Shown: positions 1 to 6,393 of the stretch, one piece after another
Layout of the letters: each line of letters opens with the position of its first letter
Numbering within the stretch: position 1 is the first letter of the stretch
Source: JBOHRE01 sp050732635
GTDB lineage: Bacteria > Gemmatimonadota > Gemmatimonadetes > Longimicrobiales > RSA9
Reading direction: 5' to 3'
Length of the DNA stretch: 13,309 nucleotides
NCBI GenBank assembly: GCA_050732635.1
Contig: JBOHRE010000087.1
Coordinates: 1 to 13,309, forward strand
Program-made: the position numbers and the translations under genes
The notes under the pieces: model-generated
Told to the model about the DNA's origin: nothing
Database searches by the model: none
The model's input: only the letters and a program-made list of their open reading frames with translations

Positions 1-1
1 G

Positions 2-3000
2 AACCCGGCAGCGTTGGCGCGGCTGGAGTGGCGGCTGGCCGGGCCCTTCCGCGGCGGCCGCAGCACGGCGGTGGCGGGCGTGGCCGAGCGGCCGCACCTC
101 TTCTACATGGGCACGACGGGCGGCGGCGTGTGGAAGAGCGATGACGCGGGCGCGTCGTGGCGCAACGTGTCGGACGGCTACTTCGGCGGCTCGATCGGCG
201 CGGTCGGCGTGGCGCCGTCGGACCCCGAGGTCATCTACGTGGGCGAGGGCAGCGCGTGCCTGCGCGGCAACTCGTCGGTGGGGCGGGGCGCGTGGCGCTC
301 GACGGACGGCGGCGAAACCTGGCAGCGGATCGGGCTGGAGCGAGCGGGCCAGATCGGCGACGTCGCCATCCATCCGACGGACCCGGACATCGCGTACGTG
401 GCCGCGCTGGGCCAGCCGTTCGGCAAGAACGCGGAGCGCGGCGTATTTCGCACGCGCGATGGCGGCGCGAGCTGGGAGCACGTGCTGTTCCTGAACGACT
501 CGACGGGCGTCGTCGACCTGGCGCTGCATCCGACGGAGCCGAACGTGATCTACGCCGGCGCGTGGCGAGCCGAGCGCAAGCCGTGGACGATGATCAGCGG
601 CGGCCCGGAAGGCGGCGTGTACCGGAGCACGGACGCTGGCGACACGTGGTCGAAGCTGGGCGGCGGGTTGCCGCAGGGCGTGGTCGGCAAAGTCGGCATT
701 AGCATCGGCTCCGCGGACCCGGAGCGCGTCTGGGTCATCATCGAGGCCGAGCCGGACGGCGGCGTGTACCGCAGCGACGACGGCGGTACGACGTTCACGC
801 GCGTGAACGATGACAACCGGCTACGGCAGCGCGCGTGGTACTACACGCACATCGAGGCCGACCCGCAGGACCCGGACCGGGTCTACGTGCTGAACGTGCA
901 GTTCCTGCGCTCGACGGACGGCGGCGAGACGTTCGAGCCGGTTCGGCTGCCGCACGGCGACGTGCACGACCTGTGGATCAACCCGAACGACTCGCGCATC
1001 ATGGGCGTGGCCGATGACGGCGGCGTGCAGGTCTCGCTGAATGACGGCGACACCTGGACCACGTATTACAACCAGCCCACTGCGGAGCTGTACGACGTGG
1101 TCACGGACAACGCGTTCCCGTATCGGCTGTACGGGGCGCAGCAGGACAATACGACGATCCGGCTGCCGGCGTGGACCAGCGGCAACACGATCCATCCGAA
1201 GGAGCACTGGACGTTCGTGGGTGGCTGCGAGACGGGGCCGGTCGTGCTGCACCCGGACCATCCCGACATCGTCTACGCCGGCTGCTACGGCGGCGTGATC
1301 GACCGCTTCGATCTGACGCGCGAGGATCGGCGCAACCTGGTCGTCTACCCGGAGCTGCAGCTCGGCCAGGCCATGGCCGACGTGCGCGAGCGGTTCCAGT
1401 GGGTCGCGCCGATCGTCGTGTCGCCGCACGACCCGAACACCATCTATCACGCGAGCCAGCGCGTGCACCGCTCGCGCGATGGCGGCTACACCTGGCAGCC
1501 GATCTCCGGCGACCTGACCACGAACACGCCCGCACACCAGGTCCGCGCCGGCGGCCCGATCAACGCCGATGTCACCGGCGTCGAGACGTTCAACACGATC
1601 TTCTCGCTGGCCGTCTCACCGCATGATGCCGCAGAGATCTGGGCCGGCAGCGACGATGGCCGCGTCCACATCACCCGCGACGACGGCGCGAGCTGGAGCG
1701 ACATCACGCCGCCCGCAATGCCGCGCTTGGGCACGGTCGACGAGATCGAGCTGTCGCCGCACGAGCCCGGCCGCGCGACCCTCGCCGTGCACCGCTATCG
1801 GCTGGACGACTTCCGCCCCTACGTCTTCCAGACCGACGACTGGGGCAGGAGCTGGCGTCTGCTCACCGATGGCGACAATGGCATCCCGGCCGACCACCCC
1901 ACGCGCACGGTGCGTGAGGATCCCGAGGTGCAGGGGCTGCTGTTCGCCGGCACCGAGTTCGGCATCTTCGCCTCATTCGATGATGGCCGGATCTGGACCT
2001 CGATCCAGGGGCGGCTGCCGACGACGCCCGTCACGGGCATCGAGGTAGCGCACGATGACCTGGTGATCGCGACGCAGGGGCGGTCGTTCTGGGTGCTGGA
2101 TGATGTGACTCCCTTGCGGGAGTGGGCTGGGGCCCGGGCTGGGGCTGGGGCTGAGGTTCGGCTGTTCCAGCCGCGGCCGGCCTATCGGACGGACATGCGG
2201 GGGTATGACAACGAGGGGACAGCGGCGCCGCCGCGCAAGCCGGGGCCGGCGCTGATCCAGTACTACCTGCCGGAGCAGGCGACATCGACGATCCGGCTCG
2301 AGGTGCTCGACGCTGCGGAGACCGTGCTGGCCGCCTGGTCCAGCGACACGACGGAGACCGCCGCGGCGTCAGGGCAACGCCCCCCCACCCTCAGCCCCAG
2401 CCCCAGCCCCATGCCCGACTCCGCCGGCCTGAACCGCGTCGCCTGGGACCTCGCCTATCCGGGTGTCAACGTGCCCGACAGCATCGTGACCTGGGGGTTC
2501 GTCGGCGGGCCGCTGGCGCCGCCGGGCGAGTACACGGTGCGGCTGAGCGCGGACGGAGCGACGCACGAGCAAGTATTACGCGTGCTGGCCGACCCGCGCA
2601 TGGATCACATCACGCAGGCGGAGTACGAGCAGCAACTCGCCTTCGCACTCGCGGTGCGCGACACGATGAACGCGGTCTATGACGCGCTCCGCACGGTGAT
2701 CGACGTGCGCGAGCAGGTCGATTCGGCGGCCGCGAGCGCGGCCGCGGCCGGTCACGCGGAGGCGATCGCGCCGCTGGCGGATACGGCCGTCGCCCGTCTG
2801 GACCGTGTGCTGAACGAGCTCACGCAGACGCGCTCGAAGAGCCGGCAGGACCCAATCCGGTTCCCGGGAATGCTCGACAACCAGTACGCAGCGGTGTACG
2901 AGAACGTGGCCGCGCTCGACCAGTACCGCTTCGGCGGCCCGGATGGCACAGCCACGTCTGGCGCACGGGAGCGGTTCAGCGACCTGAACCGGATCTGGGC

Positions 3001-3124
3001 AGAGGTTCGCGCGCGCGTGCGCGAGGTGATGGAGCGCGACGTCGCCCGACTCAACGCGGCCTTGCGCGAGCGGGGTCTGCCGCCGGTGGTCGTACCGGCG
3101 GCGACCCTCGGGCCGATCAGCTAG
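2..3124 (+). CDS. Sortilin/VPS10-like Asp-box (BNR) beta-propeller protein, 5' end missing
   Basis: The reading frame is open from base 2 to the TAG at 3122-3124. The first in-frame possible start is TTG at 14, but family members usually have a signal peptide ahead of the W-R-x-x-G-P-F-R-G-G-R motif seen almost at once here, so I infer that the true start lies upstream. About eleven Asp-box motifs (such as SDDAGASW, STDGGETW, TRDGGASW, STDAGDTW, SRDGGYTW, TRDDGASW, TDDWGRSW) run through the first ~680 residues and imply one or two stacked beta-propellers. A linker rich in Ala/Gly and Pro/Ser follows. Next comes an Ig-like segment (GLNRVAWDLAYPG ... PPGEYTVRL), then a helical C-terminal domain of ~150 residues. 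Databases often call this family glycosyl hydrolase, but I see no catalytic signature; an exported binding or scaffold role is more likely. The stop overlaps that of the convergent PRC-barrel gene. Confidence 0.9.
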   Translation, partial: NPAALARLEWRLAGPFRGGRSTAVAGVAERPHLFYMGTTGGGVWKSDDAGASWRNVSDGYFGGSIGAVGVAPSDPEVIYVGEGSACLRGNSSVGRGAWRSTDGGETWQRIGLERAGQIGDVAIHPTDPDIAYVAALGQPFGKNAERGVFRTRDGGASWEHVLFLNDSTGVVDLALHPTEPNVIYAGAWRAERKPWTMISGGPEGGVYRSTDAGDTWSKLGGGLPQGVVGKVGISIGSADPERVWVIIEAEPDGGVYRSDDGGTTFTRVNDDNRLRQRAWYYTHIEADPQDPDRVYVLNVQFLRSTDGGETFEPVRLPHGDVHDLWINPNDSRIMGVADDGGVQVSLNDGDTWTTYYNQPTAELYDVVTDNAFPYRLYGAQQDNTTIRLPAWTSGNTIHPKEHWTFVGGCETGPVVLHPDHPDIVYAGCYGGVIDRFDLTREDRRNLVVYPELQLGQAMADVRERFQWVAPIVVSPHDPNTIYHASQRVHRSRDGGYTWQPISGDLTTNTPAHQVRAGGPINADVTGVETFNTIFSLAVSPHDAAEIWAGSDDGRVHITRDDGASWSDITPPAMPRLGTVDEIELSPHEPGRATLAVHRYRLDDFRPYVFQTDDWGRSWRLLTDGDNGIPADHPTRTVREDPEVQGLLFAGTEFGIFASFDDGRIWTSIQGRLPTTPVTGIEVAHDDLVIATQGRSFWVLDDVTPLREWAGARAGAGAEVRLFQPRPAYRTDMRGYDNEGTAAPPRKPGPALIQYYLPEQATSTIRLEVLDAAETVLAAWSSDTTETAAASGQRPPTLSPSPSPMPDSAGLNRVAWDLAYPGVNVPDSIVTWGFVGGPLAPPGEYTVRLSADGATHEQVLRVLADPRMDHITQAEYEQQLAFALAVRDTMNAVYDALRTVIDVREQVDSAAASAAAAGHAEAIAPLADTAVARLDRVLNELTQTRSKSRQDPIRFPGMLDNQYAAVYENVAALDQYRFGGPDGTATSGARERFSDLNRIWAEVRARVREVMERDVARLNAALRERGLPPVVVPAATLGPIS
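2136..2409. repeat. 21-bp perfect inverted repeat with facing G-rich and C-rich tracts inside a CDS
   Basis: Bases 2136-2156 (GGGCT followed by GGGGCT units) are the exact reverse complement of 2389-2409; 232 bp separate the arms. G-tracts at 2124-2126, 2129-2132, 2136-2138, 2141-2144 and 2147-2150 make a four-tract G-quadruplex pattern on the + strand. C-tracts at 2380-2386, 2388-2390, 2395-2398, 2401-2404 and 2407-2410 make one on the - strand. In protein the left arm reads Ala-Gly repeats and the right arm Ser-Pro repeats. Both flank the start and end of a linker region of the propeller protein. Whether either structure forms is not known. Confidence 0.75.
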
Positions 3125-3576
3125 AGCCGGTGCGCGCGCGAGTCGTAGAACTCGCGGTCATCGAAGATGCGGTGCTCGTACGGCCGGTCCGCGCTGGCGG
3201 GCGGAACGCCGAAGCCGCCGTGCACGCGCTGCTCGTAGTCGGGATCGACCGGCCCACCCTGATAGCGGGGCAGTGTGCTCACGGCCCGCGCGTCGAGGTC
3301 GTTGACGTAGACGCGGTCATCCTTCTCGTGGAGCCGCGCGGCGCCGATCGGGATCAGCACGTGCCGCTCGTCGCGCGCGATCTCCTCCTCGAGCTCGACA
3401 TCGAGGTAGCGCACCTTGCGGACACTGGGGTCGGCGAGCAGCTCCTCGACCTTGCCGATCGTGGCGCCGTCGGCGGACAGCACCTCCCAGCCGCGGACGT
3501 CCGGCTCGTAATCGGCCAGCTCGAAGTCGTCCAGCTCCTTGAGCGGCACGACGCCGCCATGCCTGTGTTTAGCCAT
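3121..3576 (-). CDS. PRC-barrel domain protein
   Basis: This is a 151-residue soluble protein. After a short N-terminal stretch (LKELDDFELADYEPDVRGW), residues ~28-95 form a PRC-barrel-like unit: G-W-E-V-L-S-A-D-G-x-x-I-G-K-V-E-E-L-L, then V-R-Y-L-D-V-E-L, then H-V-L-I-P-I-G-A-A-R-L and V-Y-V-N-D-L. The tail of about 55 residues is charged and Tyr/Arg rich. PRC barrels are small beta-barrels known from photosynthetic reaction centre H subunits, RimM and many stress-associated bacterial proteins; here no partner is evident. The ATG at 3574-3576 has a strong AGGAGG (complement of 3583-3588) six bases upstream. It lies 14 bp downstream of the membrane protein gene ending at 3591, so the two are probably co-transcribed. 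No signal peptide or membrane segment is seen. Confidence 0.85.
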   Translation of the reverse strand: MAKHRHGGVVPLKELDDFELADYEPDVRGWEVLSADGATIGKVEELLADPSVRKVRYLDVELEEEIARDERHVLIPIGAARLHEKDDRVYVNDLDARAVSTLPRYQGGPVDPDYEQRVHGGFGVPPASADRPYEHRIFDDREFYDSRAHRL

Positions 3577-3590
3577 CAGCTACCTCCTGG

Positions 3591-4247
3591 TCAGTTCCGG
3601 GGCTCGGTCTGCGCGAGCAATGCGAGCACGCGATCGGCACGGCTGAAGAACTCGGCCGTCTCGTTGCGCTGCTCGGACACTGGCTCAGTCGCATCGATCT
3701 GCTCGGCCGCCTCGCGCACGCGCTCCGCCTCCTGGCGCAGCTCGTCGGTCGTGGCCGCGCGCGTCTCGACCGCCTGGACGATGACATGCGCGGTCTCCTC
3801 GATCGCCTGCTGCACTTCCTGCGAATGCTGGGTGGACTGCGCGTCCTCGGTGATATCGCCGACCTGCTCGCGCAGCTCGTCGATACGCTGATCCAGCGGC
3901 TCATCGCGCACGCTGCCGCGCTCGATCACGACCTCCAGTGCGGCGGCGAGATCGCGCAGGCAGTTGGCCGTGTGGGCGTCGTCGCCTGTGGTCGCGCTGA
4001 CACCCGCGGCGCAGCGCTCGCGGAACGAACGGACCGCTTCCGGCAGCTCGGCATCGACCTCGGGGCCGACTGCCGTCACGTCCTCATCGAGCGGCTCGAA
4101 TTCGGTGGCCGCTGGAGGCGTGTCCGCGAACTCGTCGTCCGTGGTGACCATATCGGCCACGACCCAGATCGCCACGACGACCGCGAGCGCGCCGAGCACC
4201 CAGGGCCAGATGGAGCGGCGTTTTTGCTGGATGTCCATGTCCGCCAT
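3591..4247 (-). CDS. Single-pass membrane protein with helical periplasmic domain, function unknown
   Basis: I do not recognise this 218-residue protein. Residues 1-12 are polar and basic (QQKRR), residues ~13-34 form one hydrophobic segment (WPWVLGALAVVVAIWVV), and the rest is very acidic and then helical. By the positive-inside rule the long C-terminal part should be periplasmic. It contains an acidic linker (~37-70), two cysteines at 79 and 96 that could pair, and from about 97 to 218 Glu/Gln/Ala/Arg-rich helices with coiled-coil character. The frame extends to 4289, but the ATG at 4245-4247 has GGAGG seven bases upstream and starts a sensible membrane topology, so the longer form is rejected. 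It precedes the PRC-barrel gene by 14 bp and is likely the first gene of that operon. An envelope-stress or anchoring role is only a guess. Confidence 0.75.
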   Translation of the reverse strand: MADMDIQQKRRSIWPWVLGALAVVVAIWVVADMVTTDDEFADTPPAATEFEPLDEDVTAVGPEVDAELPEAVRSFRERCAAGVSATTGDDAHTANCLRDLAAALEVVIERGSVRDEPLDQRIDELREQVGDITEDAQSTQHSQEVQQAIEETAHVIVQAVETRAATTDELRQEAERVREAAEQIDATEPVSEQRNETAEFFSRADRVLALLAQTEPRN

Positions 4248-4254
4248 CGTTCGT

Positions 4255-4259
4255 CCTCC
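4255..4259 (-). promoter_or_regulatory. Shine-Dalgarno that fixes the membrane protein start
   Basis: The minus strand reads GGAGG here, seven bases before the ATG at 4247. It decides the start against an in-frame upstream start at 4289, which would add 14 residues of unlikely composition (Pro/Arg/His) and lacks a comparable site. Confidence 0.7.
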
Positions 4260-4300
4260 GTGTGAGGGGTATGGCCGGGGATGGAGCAAGCATTGTTCCC

Positions 4301-4376
4301 GTGCGGGGAGAGCGCGGAGCTACGCGGAGAACTGCGGAGAACTGCGAAGAGGTGGCGGGTCGCGGAGGCGCGGAGG
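4301..4376 (+). repeat. Intergenic CGCGGAG-unit repeat, copy 1
   Basis: Between the gene ending at 4379 and the one starting at 4247, five consecutive ten-base blocks (4301-4350) follow the pattern n-n-n-G-C-G-G-A-G-n, for example AGCGCGGAGC, TACGCGGAGA, ACTGCGGAGA and ACTGCGAAGA. A looser CGCGGAGG-CGCGGAGG pair follows to about 4376. The unit resembles those at 6233-6349 and 7844-7963, but only one orientation is seen here. No coding signal fits the stretch. Confidence 0.6.
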
Positions 4377-4378
4377 GA

Positions 4379-5515
4379 CTACCTGGACGCCGTGCGGGGA
4401 GCGGCAGCCTCGATGATGATGTAGGCGCTGATGTCATCGCCGGCGCCGGCGCCGGCCGCGCCGTCACGCAGCCGGTTGGGTCCCAGCGAGTAGACGGCGA
4501 CCAGGCGCCGGGCGCCGTTGTCGATCTCGCGGCTGAGCACCCAGTATGCCATGCCCCACGGATCGACGGCGTAGCGACGTCGCCCAGCGACAGCCTCACC
4601 CGAGCCGGGTTCGCAGCCTGCGCCGTGGAACGTGCTCGCCTGTTGCAGGTCCAGGTAGCCCGCGTCCGCAGCGCCGTACACACGCTTGTGCACGGAGACC
4701 GCGCGCGCGAGCGGCGGGCGTGCCGCGCTGCCGCTCACCAGGTCACGCAGCAACGCCTCCGATTCGGCCGCGGCGCAGGCGGTGTGGCGGCCGTCCGGGT
4801 CGGCGGCGGCGGCCGACCACACGCTGAGCCCGGCTGCCGCCACGCACGCCATACCGGTTCCCGCCCAGAAGCCCACGGCGCTCACGGGCGACGCGGCCAG
4901 GAACAGCCCGCCGGCCAGCGCCTCGACCCACTCGCCCGTGTAGGTCACCGGGTAGAGCGCGAGCAGCAGCACGGCGAGCGCGAACCAGGGCGCGAGCGCG
5001 AGGCGGGGCGACGTCGCCCCTAGACGGCTCAGCAGCAGCCCGCCGCGTTGCGTGCGTGCGAGCGCCGGCAGCAGCAGACCGTAGCCGGCGAGTGCGCCCG
5101 CCAGGATCCACTTCGGTCGGCCGAAGATGTCGAGGAAATTGTGGACGTTCGCTTCCTGCTGGAAATTGTGCTCGAGGAAGTATTCTGCCGGCGTCAGACC
5201 CAGCAGCCGCTGGCCCCAGCTGATCTCCTCGCCCGCCACGAAGATGCAGAAGAGCGCGACCAGCAGGTCGAACGCGCGGCGGCCGCGCAGGGCCGCTGCG
5301 AAGCGGATCGTGCCCGCCAGCAGAAAGAGCGCGACGGTGCCCCATTCGACGAGGCGGTCTTCCTGCACCAGCGCGCGGTACAGCGCTGGCGCGCTGAACG
5401 CCGCCGCCAGCATCGTGGCGACGAAGGCAGCGAACAACAGGTGGACGGGCGCGCCCGGCGCGAGCCCCCCGCTCGCACTCGCCGGCACCGGCCGGCTCGG
5501 CTCGCGCACGTCCAT
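4379..5515 (-). CDS. Polytopic membrane protein with GEEISWGQR motif and pseudopilin-like C-terminal tail
   Basis: This is a 378-residue inner-membrane protein of unknown function. Hydrophobic segments lie near residues 24-46, 56-76, 82-100, 136-153, 173-192 and 197-232 (the last may be two helices). The end of the third helix carries GEEISWGQRLLG (95-106), followed by an FLEHNFQQEANVHNF stretch (113-127). I recall this acidic/aromatic block as conserved in uncharacterised membrane proteins, and the charged residues at a membrane edge suggest an active or binding site. The soluble tail (~235-378) ends with DPWGMAYW (318-325), YSLGPNR (342-348) and DDI (360-362), the pattern of the C-terminal loop of GspG-type major pseudopilins. 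The frame runs open to 5740, but that part overlaps the upstream gene; the ATG at 5513-5515, 7 bp after the upstream stop, is preferred although its ribosome site is weak. It is probably translationally coupled to the gene at 5523-5960. Confidence 0.8.
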   Translation of the reverse strand: MDVREPSRPVPASASGGLAPGAPVHLLFAAFVATMLAAAFSAPALYRALVQEDRLVEWGTVALFLLAGTIRFAAALRGRRAFDLLVALFCIFVAGEEISWGQRLLGLTPAEYFLEHNFQQEANVHNFLDIFGRPKWILAGALAGYGLLLPALARTQRGGLLLSRLGATSPRLALAPWFALAVLLLALYPVTYTGEWVEALAGGLFLAASPVSAVGFWAGTGMACVAAAGLSVWSAAAADPDGRHTACAAAESEALLRDLVSGSAARPPLARAVSVHKRVYGAADAGYLDLQQASTFHGAGCEPGSGEAVAGRRRYAVDPWGMAYWVLSREIDNGARRLVAVYSLGPNRLRDGAAGAGAGDDISAYIIIEAAAPRTASR

Positions 5516-5522
5516 CTGCCTG

Positions 5523-5960
5523 CTAGCGGCGGCCGAAGATCGAGCCGAGCACGCGCGCCAGCGTGTCCTCCGCGCGCGCCTCGCCGCGACGTCGCCGCTC
5601 CCAGTCCCCATCATCCCGGCGGCGGCGGTCGTCGGCCGGCCAGGGTAGTCGCTCGATCGTGCGGTCGCGACGCCGATCCCGTTCCCACCAGCGGCCGCCT
5701 TCGCTGTCACTGTCGCTGTCGCTGTCGCTGTCACTGTCACGGTCCGAGAAGCCCCAGCGGCCGCGACGGTCGCGTTCGCTGTCGCTGTCCTCGTCCCGGT
5801 CGCGGCTCTCGAAGCGCCGGTCCAGATCGCGCAGCCAGACCTCCGCTGCCGGGCGCCTCAGCTCCACGCGCCTCGCGCCTCTTTGCGACTGCGCCAGTGC
5901 GCTCGCCGGTGCCAGTACGGCCACTGCGGCCGCCGCCGCAAGCCATCGCCAGTGCCTCAT
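5523..5960 (-). CDS. Secreted Arg/Asp-rich low-complexity protein with Ser-Asp repeat
   Basis: This 145-residue protein is not recognised. Residues 1-24 form a clear signal peptide (MRHWRW, then an Ala/Val core, with the A-L-A-Q cleavage site), so the mature part is exported. The mature part is extremely charged: Arg and Asp/Glu alternate, with six Asp-Ser units at residues 75-86, scattered Trp residues, and a C-terminal ARVLGSIFGRR that may be a short amphipathic helix. It looks mostly disordered. The ATG at 5958-5960 has a strong AGGAGG (complement of 5969-5974) eight bases upstream. It is the first gene of a likely two-gene unit, ending 7 bp before the membrane protein start. The Ser-Asp tract resembles SD-repeat linkers of surface proteins, but no anchor motif is seen. 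Confidence 0.8.
   Translation of the reverse strand: MRHWRWLAAAAAVAVLAPASALAQSQRGARRVELRRPAAEVWLRDLDRRFESRDRDEDSDSERDRRGRWGFSDRDSDSDSDSDSDSEGGRWWERDRRRDRTIERLPWPADDRRRRDDGDWERRRRGEARAEDTLARVLGSIFGRR
5703..5738 (-). repeat. Hexanucleotide tandem repeat encoding (Asp-Ser)6
   Basis: Six consecutive copies of GACAGC/GACAGT on the minus strand (seen as GCTGTC/ACTGTC on the plus strand) encode residues 75-86 of the secreted charged protein. A degenerate seventh unit (ACGGTC) follows at 5739-5744 and a shorter related run lies near 5775-5792. Because the unit is six bases, gain or loss of copies keeps the frame and changes only linker length. Confidence 0.85.
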
Positions 5961-6104
5961 GTGCGATTCCTCCTCGGGTTCGAGGCGCGGCGCGCGCGAT
6001 CGCGGCAGCGACCGGGCGACGCCGGGCCTGCCCCATCAAGAACAGATGGCATGCCAGCGCCGCCCAGAACGCGCCGCACCCCGTTCCGTCGCGCAGCCAC
6101 GCGA

Positions 6105-6138
6105 CGAACCCGGGTTCGGGTGGGCTTCAGCGAACCCG
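6105..6138. repeat. CGAACCCG palindrome cluster
   Basis: Bases 6105-6118 are a perfect 14-bp palindrome built on CGAACCCG and CGGGTTCG. A third CGAACCCG follows at 6131-6138, so the inverse half-site at 6111-6118 can pair with either neighbour. It lies about 145-180 bp upstream of the start at 5960. It could be a dimeric regulator operator or an alternating hairpin; neither can be settled from sequence alone. Confidence 0.5.
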
Positions 6139-6232
6139 GCCGCCGTCCGCTCCAACGGACAGTGCCAGACCCGTCTGGAGGACAGCGAGGCTGCGACGAC
6201 AGTCTCGCAACCCTGCGAGTCGCCGTGTAGTT

Positions 6233-6349
6233 CACCGCGGAGCTCGCTGAGGCCGCCGAGGAAAGACGCTTGTATGCAACACCGAGGTCCGCTGAGCCCG
6301 CGAAGCCAACCATAATTTGTTCTCGGCGCCCTCTGCGTGCTCTGCGGTT
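6233..6349. repeat. Inverted-arm CGCNGAG repeat, copy 2
   Basis: The left arm (6233-6262) is three nine-base units of the pattern C-C-G-C-G-G-A-G-C, T-C-G-C-T-G-A-G-G, C-C-G-C-C-G-A-G-G. The right arm (6320-6349) is the inverse orientation; its reverse complement matches the left arm at 24 of 30 bases. A third unit, ACCGAGGTCCGCTGAGCCCG, lies between them at 6281-6300. The left arm matches that of copy 3 at 25 of 30 bases, and the right arms match at 25 of 30. The AT-richer stretch CATAATTTGT precedes the right arm, as AAATTGTGTG does in copy 3. Confidence 0.75.
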
Positions 6350-6369
6350 GGAATCATGCGGGGCGATGA

Positions 6370-6390
6370 TGCCGGCCCACCGGGCCGGCA
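6370..6390 (-). terminator. Hairpin just after the peptidase stop codon
   Basis: A perfect nine-base stem (TGCCGGCCC with GGGCCGGCA) with a three-base loop begins three bases after the TGA of the M20 peptidase gene. No run of T follows on the minus strand, so it may stop transcription only partly or protect the 3' end of the message. Confidence 0.6.
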
Positions 6391-6393
6391 CCA

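Larger units (their letters stand above)
5961..6393. other. 433-bp non-coding gap with several inverted repeats
   Basis: No credible gene is seen here; open frames on both strands lack ribosome sites and family signatures. From left to right it holds the ribosome site of the gene at 5960, a CGAACCCG palindrome cluster (6105-6138), CCAGAC/GTCTGG arms (6165-6170 and 6173-6178), CTCGCA/TGCGAG arms with a four-base loop (6204-6209 and 6214-6219), the second copy of the CGCNGAG repeat (6233-6349), and the terminator hairpin of the peptidase gene (6370-6390). A promoter for the gene at 5960 should lie here, but I cannot point to clear -35 and -10 boxes. Confidence 0.6.

Noticed and set aside
2..3124. 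Glycoside hydrolase or sialidase annotation for the propeller protein
   Set aside because: Asp-box repeats are present, but the arginine triad and other catalytic marks of sialidases are not evident; the fold alone does not show hydrolase activity.
4301..4350. CRISPR array
   Set aside because: The units are only ten bases, degenerate and without unique spacers; no cas gene is near.
4084..4683. A 199-codon minus-strand frame across copy 1 of the repeat
   Set aside because: It overlaps well-supported genes on both sides in another frame and its composition is typical of a shadow frame.
5516..5740. N-terminal extension of the polytopic membrane protein (begins MTVTATATATVTAK)
   Set aside because: It reads the Ser-Asp repeat of the upstream gene in another frame. 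The upstream gene has a signal peptide and strong ribosome site, and an ATG at 5515 follows its stop by 7 bp.
5048..6315. Overlapping plus-strand open frames of 250-400 codons opposite the two minus-strand genes
   Set aside because: Their translations are Arg/Ser/Pro-rich runs, lack ribosome sites and overlap two minus-strand genes with recognisable signal peptide and membrane segments.
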